A DNA stretch of 64,000 nucleotides from Sulfurospirillum arsenophilum NBRC 109478. Lineage in GTDB: Bacteria; Campylobacterota; Campylobacteria; Campylobacterales; Sulfurospirillaceae. The position numbers and the translations under genes are program-made. Of this stretch, positions 1 through 8,538 are shown in pieces; the stretch's first letter is position 1, and the number at the start of each line of letters is the position of its first letter. The stretch is from contig NZ_BBQF01000004.1 of NCBI RefSeq assembly GCF_000813345.1, forward strand, positions 1 through 64,000. Direction: 5' to 3'. Below the pieces are notes generated by a model. It did no database searches and was not told where the DNA came from. It worked only from the letters and a program-made list of their open reading frames with translations.

Positions 1-74
1 GCTACTAAAAAAGCGCCCAATGTCGCTACCAAGGCGTATCTTGCATACGTCATATATACTCTGTTTTTAGTCAT
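1..74 (-). CDS. N-terminus of a membrane or exported protein (cut by window edge)
   Basis: Only the first 24 codons are in the window, reading leftward from an ATG at 74. They give a short basic start (MTKNRVYMTYARYA) followed by a hydrophobic stretch (LVATLGAFLVA), as in a signal peptide or membrane anchor. The gene lies downstream of the tetR gene on the same strand and an inverted repeat sits 21 bases before its start. A TetR-controlled efflux component, such as the membrane fusion protein of an RND pump, is the usual neighbour in this arrangement, but the visible residues do not prove it. Confidence 0.5.
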   Translation of the reverse strand, partial: MTKNRVYMTYARYALVATLGAFLV

Positions 75-94
75 TTTTGAGCTCCATTAATTAG

Positions 95-115
95 TGTAAT
101 GTAGATTACATTACA
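95..115. promoter_or_regulatory. Inverted repeat, probable TetR operator
   Basis: Perfect 9-base arms, TGTAATGTA and TACATTACA, separated by GAT. It lies between the tetR gene and the start of the downstream gene at 74. Size and symmetry fit a TetR-family dimer site. Binding by the neighbouring regulator is inferred from position. Confidence 0.65.
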
Positions 116-186
116 TTTTATGAGCGAATTATAGTCACAAAAACTAAATAAGTCAAGTTATTTTTCCTTAACCGTAAAAAAAGTAA

Positions 187-843
187 TTATTGGGAAATAC
201 CTAATCCGCGACAGAAAATTTTAACAAGTTGAGTGAGTGCTTTTAGACGTGTTTTTTCTGAAACATCTGTCTCAACGCCTAAAACTCTTGAAAACATAAA
301 AGGCTCTTCAAGCGCATTTAAAAACTGATGTGCGCACAATGTTGTATCTTCTACATCAATACGTCCACTCTTTTTTTCATTTTCAAAATACTCTGCAATA
401 ACATCTATAGGAAGCATCATCAAATTTAGAATGGTTTGTTTTGTCAGTATTGTCTCATCCAAATAACCTAATGAAACAATGAGTCGATAAAATAAAATAG
501 CATCATCATCGGCAACTAACTCTAAATAAGACTTTCCAATCATCGTCAAAAAGGCTTCAACACGTCCGGAATAACAAACACTCTGACGTCCCCACTCACC
601 GAAGAGTTCTTCCGTCTTTTGCTCCAATACATAAATAAAGAGCTGCTCTTTATTACCAAAATGTTTATAAAGTGTAGCTAGTGAACCTCCAGCGTGCTTT
701 ACGATGTCATTCATGCTTACTTTTTCATAACCATTTTCTAAAAAAAGACGATAAGCAACATCAAGAAATTTGGTACAACGTGATTCTGCTTTACAACTTA
801 AAGGTTTATTGGATGGATTTTCGCATGAGTCATATTCATTCAT
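187..843 (-). CDS. TetR/AcrR family transcriptional regulator
   Basis: A 218-residue one-component repressor. The N-terminal part carries a TetR-type helix-turn-helix (FLENGYEKVSMNDIVKHAGG, then LATLYKHFGNKEQLF) at about residues 30-75. The rest is a helical ligand-binding domain of typical length. I chose the ATG at 843 because AAAGGAGG sits a proper distance upstream; an in-frame upstream start at 888 would place this ribosome site inside the gene. The gene precedes a likely efflux gene and a perfect inverted repeat, so it probably represses that gene. The inducing ligand cannot be told from sequence. Confidence 0.9.
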   Translation of the reverse strand: MNEYDSCENPSNKPLSCKAESRCTKFLDVAYRLFLENGYEKVSMNDIVKHAGGSLATLYKHFGNKEQLFIYVLEQKTEELFGEWGRQSVCYSGRVEAFLTMIGKSYLELVADDDAILFYRLIVSLGYLDETILTKQTILNLMMLPIDVIAEYFENEKKSGRIDVEDTTLCAHQFLNALEEPFMFSRVLGVETDVSEKTRLKALTQLVKIFCRGLGISQ

Positions 844-1032
844 ACTTCGTTTTTCCTCCTTTTGCAGTTTTGTGCCATTATACAACAAATACGTTTTTCA
901 ATCCAAAAAGAGCTAAAAATAGCAACACAGATATAAGGAATATTGTTATATCATTGCTTTACATGTAAAGTTTTTTGTATTTTAACCGATAATGCTTGAA
1001 AGCGTTTGAATATTATTCTTGGAGCAAACTAT

Positions 1033-1809
1033 ATGGACTTAACCGTCATCTTGGGCATGGTGATTTCAATTACCGCCATTGCCGTTGGGGATATTATGGA
1101 AGGTGGAAATCCTATCCATGTTCTTCACATTACTTCGTTTATTATTGTTGTACCTACCGCTATGGCTTCCGCTATGACGGGAACTGCACCAGAATATGTA
1201 AGAGCCGCTTTTAAAGAATTTAAGATTGTTTTTAAAAAATCACCAGTTAATCTGCATGAGCGTATTAAACAAATTATTGATTTTGCTATTATCGCTAGAC
1301 GTGATGGCATCCTAGCCCTTGAATCACATGCCAACTTGATGGAAGATGAGTTCTTCAAAAAAGGTCTTAGTATGGCAGTTGATGGCGTAGAAGCGCATGA
1401 AATTGAAGAGACACTGGAAGTTCTTATCGAAGAGACTGCAGAGTATTACCACGGAGCAGCGCACTACTGGTTACTTGCTGGCGAATCATGCCCCGTTATT
1501 GGTCTGATTGGTGCGGTTTTGGGTCTTATCTTGGCACTTCAAAAACTGGACAATCCAGCTGAAATGGCAGCAGGTATTGCAGGTGCGTTTACCGCAACCG
1601 TTACAGGTATTGCAGGTGCATACATTTTCATGGGACCTTGGGGAAATAAACTCAAAGCAAAATCACACGATTTTATCAAAGAAAAACATGTTATTTTGGC
1701 AGGTATTTTAGGAATTTCGCACGGTGACAATCCTCGTACACTTGAAATGAAATTACTCAATTATCTCTCTCCACTTGAAGAGAAAAAAAGCCAATTCGAT
1801 AAATCATAA
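1033..1809 (+). CDS. motA: Flagellar motor stator protein MotA
   Basis: A 258-residue inner-membrane protein that forms the proton channel of the flagellar stator with MotB. It has two N-terminal membrane helices, a cytoplasmic region rich in charged residues that contacts the rotor (RRDGILALE around residue 90), and two C-terminal helices containing CPVIGLIGAVLGLI and TGIAGAYIFMGP. The start at 1033 is supported by GGAG at 1021-1024; an in-frame ATG at 1006 lacks a ribosome site. motB follows after 9 bases, so the two form an operon. An exact copy of the dispersed palindrome lies at 958-969 in the upstream region. Confidence 0.96.
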   Translation: MDLTVILGMVISITAIAVGDIMEGGNPIHVLHITSFIIVVPTAMASAMTGTAPEYVRAAFKEFKIVFKKSPVNLHERIKQIIDFAIIARRDGILALESHANLMEDEFFKKGLSMAVDGVEAHEIEETLEVLIEETAEYYHGAAHYWLLAGESCPVIGLIGAVLGLILALQKLDNPAEMAAGIAGAFTATVTGIAGAYIFMGPWGNKLKAKSHDFIKEKHVILAGILGISHGDNPRTLEMKLLNYLSPLEEKKSQFDKS

Positions 1810-1818
1810 GGAACGTAC

Positions 1819-2616
1819 GTGGGTAAAAAAAAGTGTAAACCAACAGAGTGTCCTGCTGGAGAAAAATGGGCAGTACCTTATGCTGACTTTCTCAGTTTAC
1901 TTTTGGCACTTTTTATCGCTCTTTACGCACTTGCCTCTGTTAATACTGAAAAGATGAAAGCTCTTAAAGAAGAGTTCGTCAAAATCTATGACTACAGTGC
2001 CAAACCCGAAGAAGCAACCCCTGTTATGAGCATGGCCGTCAAATCGGGTGAAGCAGCGAAAGATAAAGACAAAGGCAATTCTGGCGGATCTTCCGCTCAA
2101 CTTGAAGAGATTGCACGTTTAGCTCAAATGATCGAGAAAATGAACATTGGCGAAGGTGCTCTTGAGCAAAAAATCGATGGTGCTATTTTAAAACTTCCAA
2201 CTAAAATGCTTTTTGCACCAGGTTCTGCTGAAATTATTAACAGTGATTCAATGCTTTTCTTAAAACGTGTTTCAGACATTATTGCAATGCTTCCTAAAAA
2301 TGTTGAAGTTATTGTCAAAGGCTATACGGACACGACGGCACTTCCAAGTGGTTCTAAATTCCAAGACAACCTTGAACTCTCCACTGCTCGCGCAAACGCG
2401 GTTATTCGTGTTCTTGTTCGCAATGGCATTGCCAAAGATCGCTTAAGCTCTGCGGGTTATGGAGAGACAAAACCTATTGCAAGCAACGATACAGCAGAGG
2501 GTCGTGAAAAAAATGGTCGTGTTGAATTTACAATGCGTATCTCTGGACCTGATGGTTCTGCCAAAAAAGAGTCTATCCTAGACACGCTCAACACCATTAA
2601 TAAAAAATCAGAATAG
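1819..2616 (+). CDS. motB: Flagellar motor stator protein MotB
   Basis: A 265-residue stator subunit starting with GTG. A single membrane helix at about residues 20-42 begins PYADFLSLLLALFIALYAL and includes Asp23, which matches the proton-binding aspartate of the family. After a linker, the C-terminal half is an OmpA-like peptidoglycan-binding domain with VEVIVKGYTD, LSTARANAV and AGYGETKPIASN. MotB anchors the stator to the cell wall. It follows motA by 9 bases with AAGGAACG as ribosome site. Confidence 0.96.
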   Translation: MGKKKCKPTECPAGEKWAVPYADFLSLLLALFIALYALASVNTEKMKALKEEFVKIYDYSAKPEEATPVMSMAVKSGEAAKDKDKGNSGGSSAQLEEIARLAQMIEKMNIGEGALEQKIDGAILKLPTKMLFAPGSAEIINSDSMLFLKRVSDIIAMLPKNVEVIVKGYTDTTALPSGSKFQDNLELSTARANAVIRVLVRNGIAKDRLSSAGYGETKPIASNDTAEGREKNGRVEFTMRISGPDGSAKKESILDTLNTINKKSE

Positions 2617-2735
2617 TTTTGCCTCCTTTGAGGTAAAATTATTCATCCCGTTTAATCAAGTTCTTGCAAAACTTTTTTTATAATACCACTCGCCTTTTTA
2701 AAGGCATAAATCTTTACATGTAATGAGTTCTCCAT

Positions 2736-4568
2736 ATGATTCAAGTCTCAAATCTTTCGAAGCACTTTGGTGCACAGACCCTTTTTGAAAACATTAGTTT
2801 TATGCTCACAAAAGGCAATAAAATAGGCTTTGTCGGCCGTAATGGTTCGGGTAAATCCACCCTCTTTAAAATTCTTTTGGGCGAAGAAGAAGCTGATTCT
2901 GGCGATATTCTCATTCCTAAAAATTACACCATTGGTACGCTTCGCCAGCATATTCAGTTTACCTATAAAACCGTACGAGCGGAGTGTGCCTCTGTTCTGC
3001 ATGGGGATGAAGCGTTTGATACCTATAAAATCGAGAAGATGCTTTTTGGCTTAGGCTTTAGTCAAGAAGATTTGGACAAAGATCCGACGAGCTTTTCAGG
3101 AGGCTATCAAATTCGTATGAATTTGGTCAAACTCCTTGCTACCAACCCTTCCCTTTTACTGTTGGATGAACCCACTAACTACCTTGACATCATCTCTATG
3201 CGTTGGTTAAAAACCTTTTTACGAGAGTTTAAGGGCGAGATTATTCTTATCACGCACGATCGTGATTTTATGGATGCTGTTACAACGCACACCATGGGAC
3301 TTCGTCGTAAGAGTTTGATGATCATTGAAGGCAACAGTCACAAATACTATGCCAAACTCGAAGAAGACGATGAGCGTTACCTTAAAACCAAAGCCAATCT
3401 CGATAAAAAGCGTGCGGAACTTGAAGACTTTGTAACACGCCAAAAAGCACGTGCTTCCAAAGCAGTCATGGCGCAAAGCAAAGCCAAACAGCTTGAAAAA
3501 ATGGGAGAAATGGATGATCTTGAAGAGGAGAGCAATCTCTCTTTTTCATTTAACTATAAAAAAACACCTGCCAAGTTTGTACTTGATGCCCAAAATATTG
3601 GATTTGGATATGACCCGACACAACCACTTTTTCAAAACCTCTCGTTTAAACTTGAAAAAGGAAAATGCCTAGCCATCATCGGTAGAAATGGTAAAGGAAA
3701 ATCAACGCTTTTAAATGTTTTAGCAGGTGAATTACCACTACAACAAGGCATTCTCAACTTCCATCCAGAGACTGTTTTTGCTCACTTTGGGCAAACCAAC
3801 ATCCAAAGGCTGAACACAAAGAACAGCATCATCGATGAAATTTATGAAGTCGATCCACTTTTAGGCATCACGCGTGTTCGTGCCATCTGTGGAGGAATGA
3901 TGTTTAGTGGAAAGATGGGTGAAAAAGAGATTAGTATTCTCTCAGGAGGTGAGCGAAGTCGTGTTATGCTTGGAAAGATCATCGCAACCCCTGCCAACCT
4001 TCTCTTTTTGGATGAACCAACCAACCACCTTGATATGTACTCTATTGACTCACTGTGCGATGCCATCAAAAGCTTTGAAGGCTCAACCATTCTTGTTACC
4101 CACTCGGAGATGATGCTTCGTGAACTTGCCGATGCGCTCATCATCTTCCACCATGATAAAGCTGAATTTTTTGATGGCAATTACGATGAATTTTTAGAAA
4201 AAATTGGTTGGGAAGAAGAGAGTGATACGGCACCTAAGAAAGTTGTCAATAGCGATTATAATGAGAGCAAAAAACTTCGCACCAAGCTTATTCAAGAAAG
4301 AAGTACCAAAATCTCTCCACTTAAAAAGCAGATTGAGCAGTGTGAAGCCAAAATTATGAAACTTGAAGAAGGTATCAAAGCCAAAAATGAAGCACTCATT
4401 GCATGTTCATCAGGAAATGACATTGGTGAATTGCAACGGCTCTCTAAAGAGCTAAAGAGCGATGAAGAGGTACTTGAAAAGCTTTACGAGCAATTTGAGA
4501 CGTTACATGTAAACCATGATGAGCTCTTTGAATCTTACGAAATACAATTGAAAAACATTCAAAATTAG
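2736..4568 (+). CDS. ABC-F family ATPase (ribosome-associated type)
   Basis: A 610-residue protein with two ATP-binding cassettes in one chain and no membrane segment, which defines the ABC-F group. Walker A motifs are GRNGSGKST (about residue 36) and GRNGKGKST (about 318). ABC signatures are SFSGG and LSGGE, and Walker B motifs are LLLLDEPTN and LLFLDEPTN. The linker between the cassettes is charged and helical, and the C-terminal 90 residues are predicted coiled coil. Family members act on the ribosome in translation or antibiotic protection. Which subfamily (Uup, EttA-like or other) is not decided here. The gene stands alone with a weak ribosome site. Confidence 0.9.
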   Translation: MIQVSNLSKHFGAQTLFENISFMLTKGNKIGFVGRNGSGKSTLFKILLGEEEADSGDILIPKNYTIGTLRQHIQFTYKTVRAECASVLHGDEAFDTYKIEKMLFGLGFSQEDLDKDPTSFSGGYQIRMNLVKLLATNPSLLLLDEPTNYLDIISMRWLKTFLREFKGEIILITHDRDFMDAVTTHTMGLRRKSLMIIEGNSHKYYAKLEEDDERYLKTKANLDKKRAELEDFVTRQKARASKAVMAQSKAKQLEKMGEMDDLEEESNLSFSFNYKKTPAKFVLDAQNIGFGYDPTQPLFQNLSFKLEKGKCLAIIGRNGKGKSTLLNVLAGELPLQQGILNFHPETVFAHFGQTNIQRLNTKNSIIDEIYEVDPLLGITRVRAICGGMMFSGKMGEKEISILSGGERSRVMLGKIIATPANLLFLDEPTNHLDMYSIDSLCDAIKSFEGSTILVTHSEMMLRELADALIIFHHDKAEFFDGNYDEFLEKIGWEEESDTAPKKVVNSDYNESKKLRTKLIQERSTKISPLKKQIEQCEAKIMKLEEGIKAKNEALIACSSGNDIGELQRLSKELKSDEEVLEKLYEQFETLHVNHDELFESYEIQLKNIQN

Positions 4569-4602
4569 TGTAGAATTGCAAAAAAAGCAAAGGTGAAAAA
4601 GT

Positions 4603-4896
4603 ATGCGTGACTTGAAAGAACTCCTTTTAGAAAGCGGTTGTTCGAGTGAATTTATCCTCGATGCAATGCGGTTTGAACACCTCTTCACAGGAGATATCGA
4701 TGCGTTCCTCGACAAGGTCGAAGATATCTTAATGAGTGAAGATGAGTATGAAGAGGAAATAGACGAAGACGATGAATTTGATGAAGACGAAGATGATCCA
4801 ATTTCTCGAAGTGATTATAACTATGATGGCAATGAAGATAACATCTATTTCGAAGAGGAAGAAGAAGAGTTTGAAGACGATGAGGATGAAGAGTAA
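4603..4896 (+). CDS. Small, extremely acidic protein of unknown function
   Basis: A 97-residue protein preceded by a good ribosome site (AAAGGTG). The first 45 residues look like a small helical domain (LKELLLESGCSSEFILDAMRF). The remaining half is almost entirely Asp and Glu with a few Tyr and Phe, ending EEEFEDDEDEE. I do not recognise a family. It sits 34 bases after the ABC-F gene on the same strand, so co-transcription is likely. Acidic tails of this kind occur in DNA-mimic, chaperone-like or ribosome-binding proteins, but no function is assigned. Confidence 0.75.
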   Translation: MRDLKELLLESGCSSEFILDAMRFEHLFTGDIDAFLDKVEDILMSEDEYEEEIDEDDEFDEDEDDPISRSDYNYDGNEDNIYFEEEEEEFEDDEDEE

Positions 4897-4902
4897 GCCT
4901 CT

Positions 4903-5643
4903 TCACACCTCTATACTAAAACCCTTATCAATATAAGGGTATTTCGACCTTATTTTCTTTTCATGCAAAGGAAGTAAGGTTTTGCAACTCGCATGAATCA
5001 AATAGCCATTTTTTGGTTTAATTCTCTCTATATATTCCCCTGCACTCTCCCAGTTTAAATGCTTTTTCGACTCAAACCATGGTGTATAAGCCGCATCAAT
5101 AAAAAGATGGTCTATCGTTTGGCTTTGCAAATAAGCAAGTGACTCCAAAGGGATGCTCGCACAATCCGTCAAATACGCTACAACACCTTTACATGTAAAG
5201 ATAACATAGCCATGTGTCAGCTTAGAATGAAGCAGAGGAACAGCAACAATTTTAATACCTGCAATTTCAATAGACTCAAACGGTTGAAGAACATGATACT
5301 CCATGGAATCTTTATGGATAAAAAGATCGCCAAACCCTTGGATGTCATCGGGAATATAACACGTAATCGTATCGACTGATTTGCGAAGGCGAATGAGACC
5401 TAAACAGTGGTCAGCATGAAAGTGGGTAAGAAAAACTGCCCTGATACGTGTCGTATTGAACTTCTCACTCAAAAGATCATCCCCTGCATCAAAGAGGATG
5501 ACACTCCCATCATCCAGTTCCAAGTAAGCACTGGTGGAGCGATTGTTTATTCCATTTAGTCTTGCCTCTTCACAAATCGCACAATGACACTGGTGCAGAG
5601 GAATACCACCCGTGTCTGCTGTTCCTAAAAACTCAAATTTCAA
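4903..5643 (-). CDS. Metallo-beta-lactamase fold hydrolase, PhnP-like
   Basis: A 246-residue cytoplasmic metal-dependent hydrolase. The metal-binding motif THFHADHCLG lies at about residues 73-82, with further ligands expected at HSKLTHG, LTDCA and IHASC. The N-terminal GTADTGGIP and the CHCAIC cysteine cluster resemble PhnP, the phosphoribosyl cyclic phosphodiesterase. No other phn gene is nearby, so the substrate is uncertain; a general cyclic phosphodiesterase role is an inference. It converges with the acidic-protein gene with only 6 bases between them. A TTTACATGTAAA copy lies within the gene at 5188. Confidence 0.82.
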   Translation of the reverse strand: MKFEFLGTADTGGIPLHQCHCAICEEARLNGINNRSTSAYLELDDGSVILFDAGDDLLSEKFNTTRIRAVFLTHFHADHCLGLIRLRKSVDTITCYIPDDIQGFGDLFIHKDSMEYHVLQPFESIEIAGIKIVAVPLLHSKLTHGYVIFTCKGVVAYLTDCASIPLESLAYLQSQTIDHLFIDAAYTPWFESKKHLNWESAGEYIERIKPKNGYLIHASCKTLLPLHEKKIRSKYPYIDKGFSIEV

Positions 5644-5652
5644 GCAGACTTC

Positions 5653-6756
5653 CTATGCGTTTTTCTTTTTTTCTTCCAACATTTGGTTCAGTAAACCAAA
5701 CAGTTTTTTGGAAGAATCTTCTGCCTTAGCAAAATGGTTAATGACGACATTAATATCGTTTAAACAGGTACCCCCTTTCACACATTTAATCGCTTGATTA
5801 ATCTCACTGTGGACAACTTTATGAGGCTCTTCCAAAGCTTTAAACGCTGTTGTTGCACTAAAATTCTCTTTGCCAACACCTGCGTACCATTTACCCAAAC
5901 GACAATTGGTATGATCACTTAGTTCTTTATGCTCTTGATCAAAAACGGAGCCGTATCCTGAAACCTTAAAGAGAACGTGGTCGAGTTTAGCAAGTGCGGT
6001 AAAAACTTCAAAGCTAATATGTTGAGAGTCATTTTGAATGATTGAAGCACTGTTTTGTAAAGCATCAAATTCAATTTTAAAGTTTTCAATATGTTGATTT
6101 GACTCTACAGCAACACCTTCAATCTCTTCATTTTGTTTGAACATCAAATTGGCATTTTGTTTGAGAACGTTGATGTTCATCTCCACTTCAGCAGTCGCTT
6201 TTTGAGTTCGCTCAGCAAGCTTACGCACTTCATCAGCAACAACGGCAAAACCTCGACCATGCTCACCTGCACGCGCTGCTTCAATGGCAGCATTGAGTGC
6301 TAGTAAATTGGTTTGATCTGAAATATCTTTAATAAGGTTTATAACACTCGCAATTTCATCGACACTGTGATGTAGATTTTCCGCCATGTTACGTGATTCT
6401 GATGAAGAGTGAGAAATCTGTGAAAGTGAGTCTAAAAGATTACTAGAAATAGCATTAAGATTTGAAATACTCTCTACCGTTGAACTACTGATCTGAACGA
6501 TCTCTTTAGAAGCTTCAAGATTTTGCTCGATATCATGCTGAATCTCTTTGACACTGTTTCCACATCCTCCAAGCATACTGTTAATAAGCTCTGTTTTGAG
6601 GCGATTTTCACTCAATGTGACTTGTGTTTTTGACTCGGCGTGAAGTAGTGTTTCTAACTTGCTTTGTAAGCTAATGTTCTCTTCCTTAAGGCGTTCATTT
6701 TCCTGAGTAAGTCGCTCGTTACTTTCTTGCAATACTACTTTGCTATGTCCAAACAT
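5653..6756 (-). CDS. Soluble methyl-accepting chemotaxis protein with CZB zinc-binding domain
   Basis: A 367-residue cytoplasmic chemoreceptor without membrane helices. It starts with a coiled coil (residues 1-50), followed by a short signalling module with the conserved hairpin tip [20 protein letters not shown] and [16 protein letters not shown]. The C-terminal 120 residues carry the CZB pattern: a His in DQEHKEL, CRLGKWY, and two later His residues ([10 protein letters not shown]). In known members this binds zinc and senses redox or oxidant signals. It lies 9 bases upstream of the PhnP-like gene on the same strand, which may be chance. Confidence 0.9.
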   Translation of the reverse strand: MFGHSKVVLQESNERLTQENERLKEENISLQSKLETLLHAESKTQVTLSENRLKTELINSMLGGCGNSVKEIQHDIEQNLEASKEIVQISSSTVESISNLNAISSNLLDSLSQISHSSSESRNMAENLHHSVDEIASVINLIKDISDQTNLLALNAAIEAARAGEHGRGFAVVADEVRKLAERTQKATAEVEMNINVLKQNANLMFKQNEEIEGVAVESNQHIENFKIEFDALQNSASIIQNDSQHISFEVFTALAKLDHVLFKVSGYGSVFDQEHKELSDHTNCRLGKWYAGVGKENFSATTAFKALEEPHKVVHSEINQAIKCVKGGTCLNDINVVINHFAKAEDSSKKLFGLLNQMLEEKKKNA

Positions 6757-6911
6757 ACATGTTCCTTTTCATCAAAAATTTAGCAGGAAGTATAACCTAA
6801 ATATTTCCTAATACTCCTTATATTTCGTCAAAATAATGTGACATTTATTAAACATATTAATAAATGTGAACATTGGAAACGTTTATTTGGAGCATAGTAA
6901 TTATGAAAGAA

Positions 6912-6943
6912 CCAATGGTCTTCACCTTGCATGAGACCATTGG
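6912..6943. terminator. Hairpin, possible terminator after the chemoreceptor remnant
   Basis: Perfect 10-base arms CCAATGGTCT and AGACCATTGG with a 12-base loop. It lies between the convergent or remnant ends and is followed on neither strand by a long U-tract, so termination is only suggested. Confidence 0.4.
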
Positions 6944-6957
6944 AAAATGCAGAGAGT

Positions 6958-7085
6958 TTATTTAAACTGGCTTAGTTTTTGGTTGAGATTTTCCGCCAAT
7001 TTAGAGAGATGATCCGCAGCACTTGCAATTTCTTCAACACTATCAACAATTTTATTGGTATCTTTAGCAATTTTTGAAGAATCAG
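6958..7085 (-). pseudogene. 3' remnant of a methyl-accepting chemotaxis protein gene
   Basis: On the minus strand this reads about 41 codons, beginning SDSSKIAKDTNKIVDSVEEI and ending KLSQFK with a TAA at 6958-6960. This is a typical chemoreceptor C-terminus. There is no start codon or upstream part: a TGA lies immediately before it in frame, and the DNA there is the end of the ZIP transporter gene. It is therefore a leftover from a deletion or rearrangement that joined the ZIP gene to the tail of a receptor gene. Confidence 0.7.
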
Positions 7086-7927
7086 ATCAATTTAAAAGCA
7101 ACCAAACTCACTGCCATTACCATCATTCCAAGCACAATGCCTAAAATCGTTGTATGGGCATTTCCATACACTCTAGCAGAAGGTAACAGTTCATCAAACG
7201 AGATATACACCATAATGCCCGCTACAATGCCAAAGGTAATCCCAAGGGTTAGTTCTCCCATAATGGGAAGTAAAAGAAAAAATCCAACAAGTGCGCCTAT
7301 AGGTTCTGCCAGCCCAGAAGTAAAGGCATACCAAAACGCACTCTTACGGTTTCCTGTCGCATGGTAGATGGGCAAAGAGACGGCCATCCCTTCTGGTATA
7401 TTGTGAATGGCAATGGCAAGTGCTATGGTTAAACCAATTTGAACATTATCAAGTGCCGCAATGAATGTGGCAAAGCCCTCTGGAAAATTATGAATTCCAA
7501 TCGCAAGGGCTGTAAAAATACCTGTACGTTTAAGTGCAGAATCTTTGAGTAATGTCTCTTGATAACCCTCTTTGAGAACACTCAGCTCTTTGTTGGATTT
7601 TGGCTCATGCGGATTGACATCATCGGGAATAAAATAATCAATCAGCGCACTAATGCCAATGCCTCCAAAGAAACAGACCAACGCTAAAGACTCCCCAATG
7701 ATGGGACTCGCATAGATCGTAGTAAATGCTATTTTTGATTTATAAAGAATCTCAACAAACGAGACATAAACCATCACGCCTGCTGAAAACCCTAAACCAA
7801 TTGATAAAAAAGTGTGGCTTTTGTTTTTGGAAAAAAAGGCGATAAGTGCGCCAAATCCCGTGCTAAGTCCCGCAAAAAGAGTAAGAAGAAAGGCAGGTAT
7901 GAACTGCTCTAACGTGACATCGATCAT
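7082..7927 (-). CDS. ZIP family divalent metal transporter (ZupT-like)
   Basis: A 281-residue inner-membrane protein with about eight hydrophobic segments. Family signatures are HNFPEG in the fourth helix region and HNIPEG in the fifth, which supply the metal-binding His and Glu residues. The family imports zinc, iron or other divalent metals. The central loop between the third and fourth helices is polar and carries HEPKSNKELS. The end of the gene overlaps the start of the chemoreceptor remnant. It follows the ferritin-like gene by 13 bases on the same strand, which suggests a joint role in iron or zinc handling. Confidence 0.9.
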   Translation of the reverse strand: MIDVTLEQFIPAFLLTLFAGLSTGFGALIAFFSKNKSHTFLSIGLGFSAGVMVYVSFVEILYKSKIAFTTIYASPIIGESLALVCFFGGIGISALIDYFIPDDVNPHEPKSNKELSVLKEGYQETLLKDSALKRTGIFTALAIGIHNFPEGFATFIAALDNVQIGLTIALAIAIHNIPEGMAVSLPIYHATGNRKSAFWYAFTSGLAEPIGALVGFFLLLPIMGELTLGITFGIVAGIMVYISFDELLPSARVYGNAHTTILGIVLGMMVMAVSLVAFKLI

Positions 7928-7940
7928 ACCTACACCTTTA

Positions 7941-8456
7941 TTACTTCATCGATTTTTTAAGATCACTGATAAATTCAGTAATATCATCGTGCAAGTTTTG
8001 AAGGTCTTCTTCGTGCATAACTTCATCCGCCAAAATCTGCGACACGATATCGTAGGTAACGATGTCTTTATTGCGTGTAAGATCAACAATGCTTGAGTAA
8101 GTCGCAATCGCGCACTGCTCACCTTTGATGGAGTCATTTAAAATGGCAACGACATCAAAATCATTGGGAGCATCGTAACCACAGTTGCTCTGTTTGAGCC
8201 AATCTGCTGGATGGAGAAGTGGAGCACCGCCCAATTGGATGATACGATCGGCTATCATCGTGGCATGTCGCAATTCATCGGCTGCATGTTGAACAAGCTC
8301 AGCAATCGCCGCATCTTTCATCAATCCTTTAACGACTTTTGCTTCAATGAAATACTGATAGTACGCTAACCACTCATCGGCATACGCACGATTTAGTGTT
8401 GTAATGATCTCTTGAACCTCAATACCTTTAATAATAGAATTTCCGACTCTTGCCAT
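7941..8456 (-). CDS. Ferritin-like (Dps/bacterioferritin-type) protein
   Basis: A 171-residue four-helix protein. Candidate di-iron ligands are Glu in YADEWLAYYQYFIEA, the pair in ADELRHA, and Glu in KGEQCAIATYSS and LADEVMHEEDL, which matches the ferritin pattern of E, ExxH, E, ExxH. The length and the cysteines resemble Dps-like proteins rather than classical FtnA. Likely role is iron storage or peroxide detoxification in the cytoplasm. It is the first gene of a two-gene unit with the ZIP transporter. The AT-rich palindrome at 8514-8538 lies upstream. Confidence 0.82.
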   Translation of the reverse strand: MARVGNSIIKGIEVQEIITTLNRAYADEWLAYYQYFIEAKVVKGLMKDAAIAELVQHAADELRHATMIADRIIQLGGAPLLHPADWLKQSNCGYDAPNDFDVVAILNDSIKGEQCAIATYSSIVDLTRNKDIVTYDIVSQILADEVMHEEDLQNLHDDITEFISDLKKSMK

Positions 8457-8513
8457 GATTTACTCCTTTGATGGTAATGGAATAATCTTACATCATTAAA
8501 ACTAAAATAGATA

Positions 8514-8538
8514 TTAAATAATAATTTTTATTATTTAA
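8514..8538. promoter_or_regulatory. AT-rich perfect inverted repeat at the thiM end
   Basis: Arms TTAAATAATAA and TTATTATTTAA of 11 bases are separated by TTT. The repeat spans the thiM stop codon and lies about 60 bases upstream of the ferritin-like gene, both on the minus strand. It could terminate the thi operon or be a Fur-like operator for the iron gene; sequence alone cannot decide. Confidence 0.45.
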
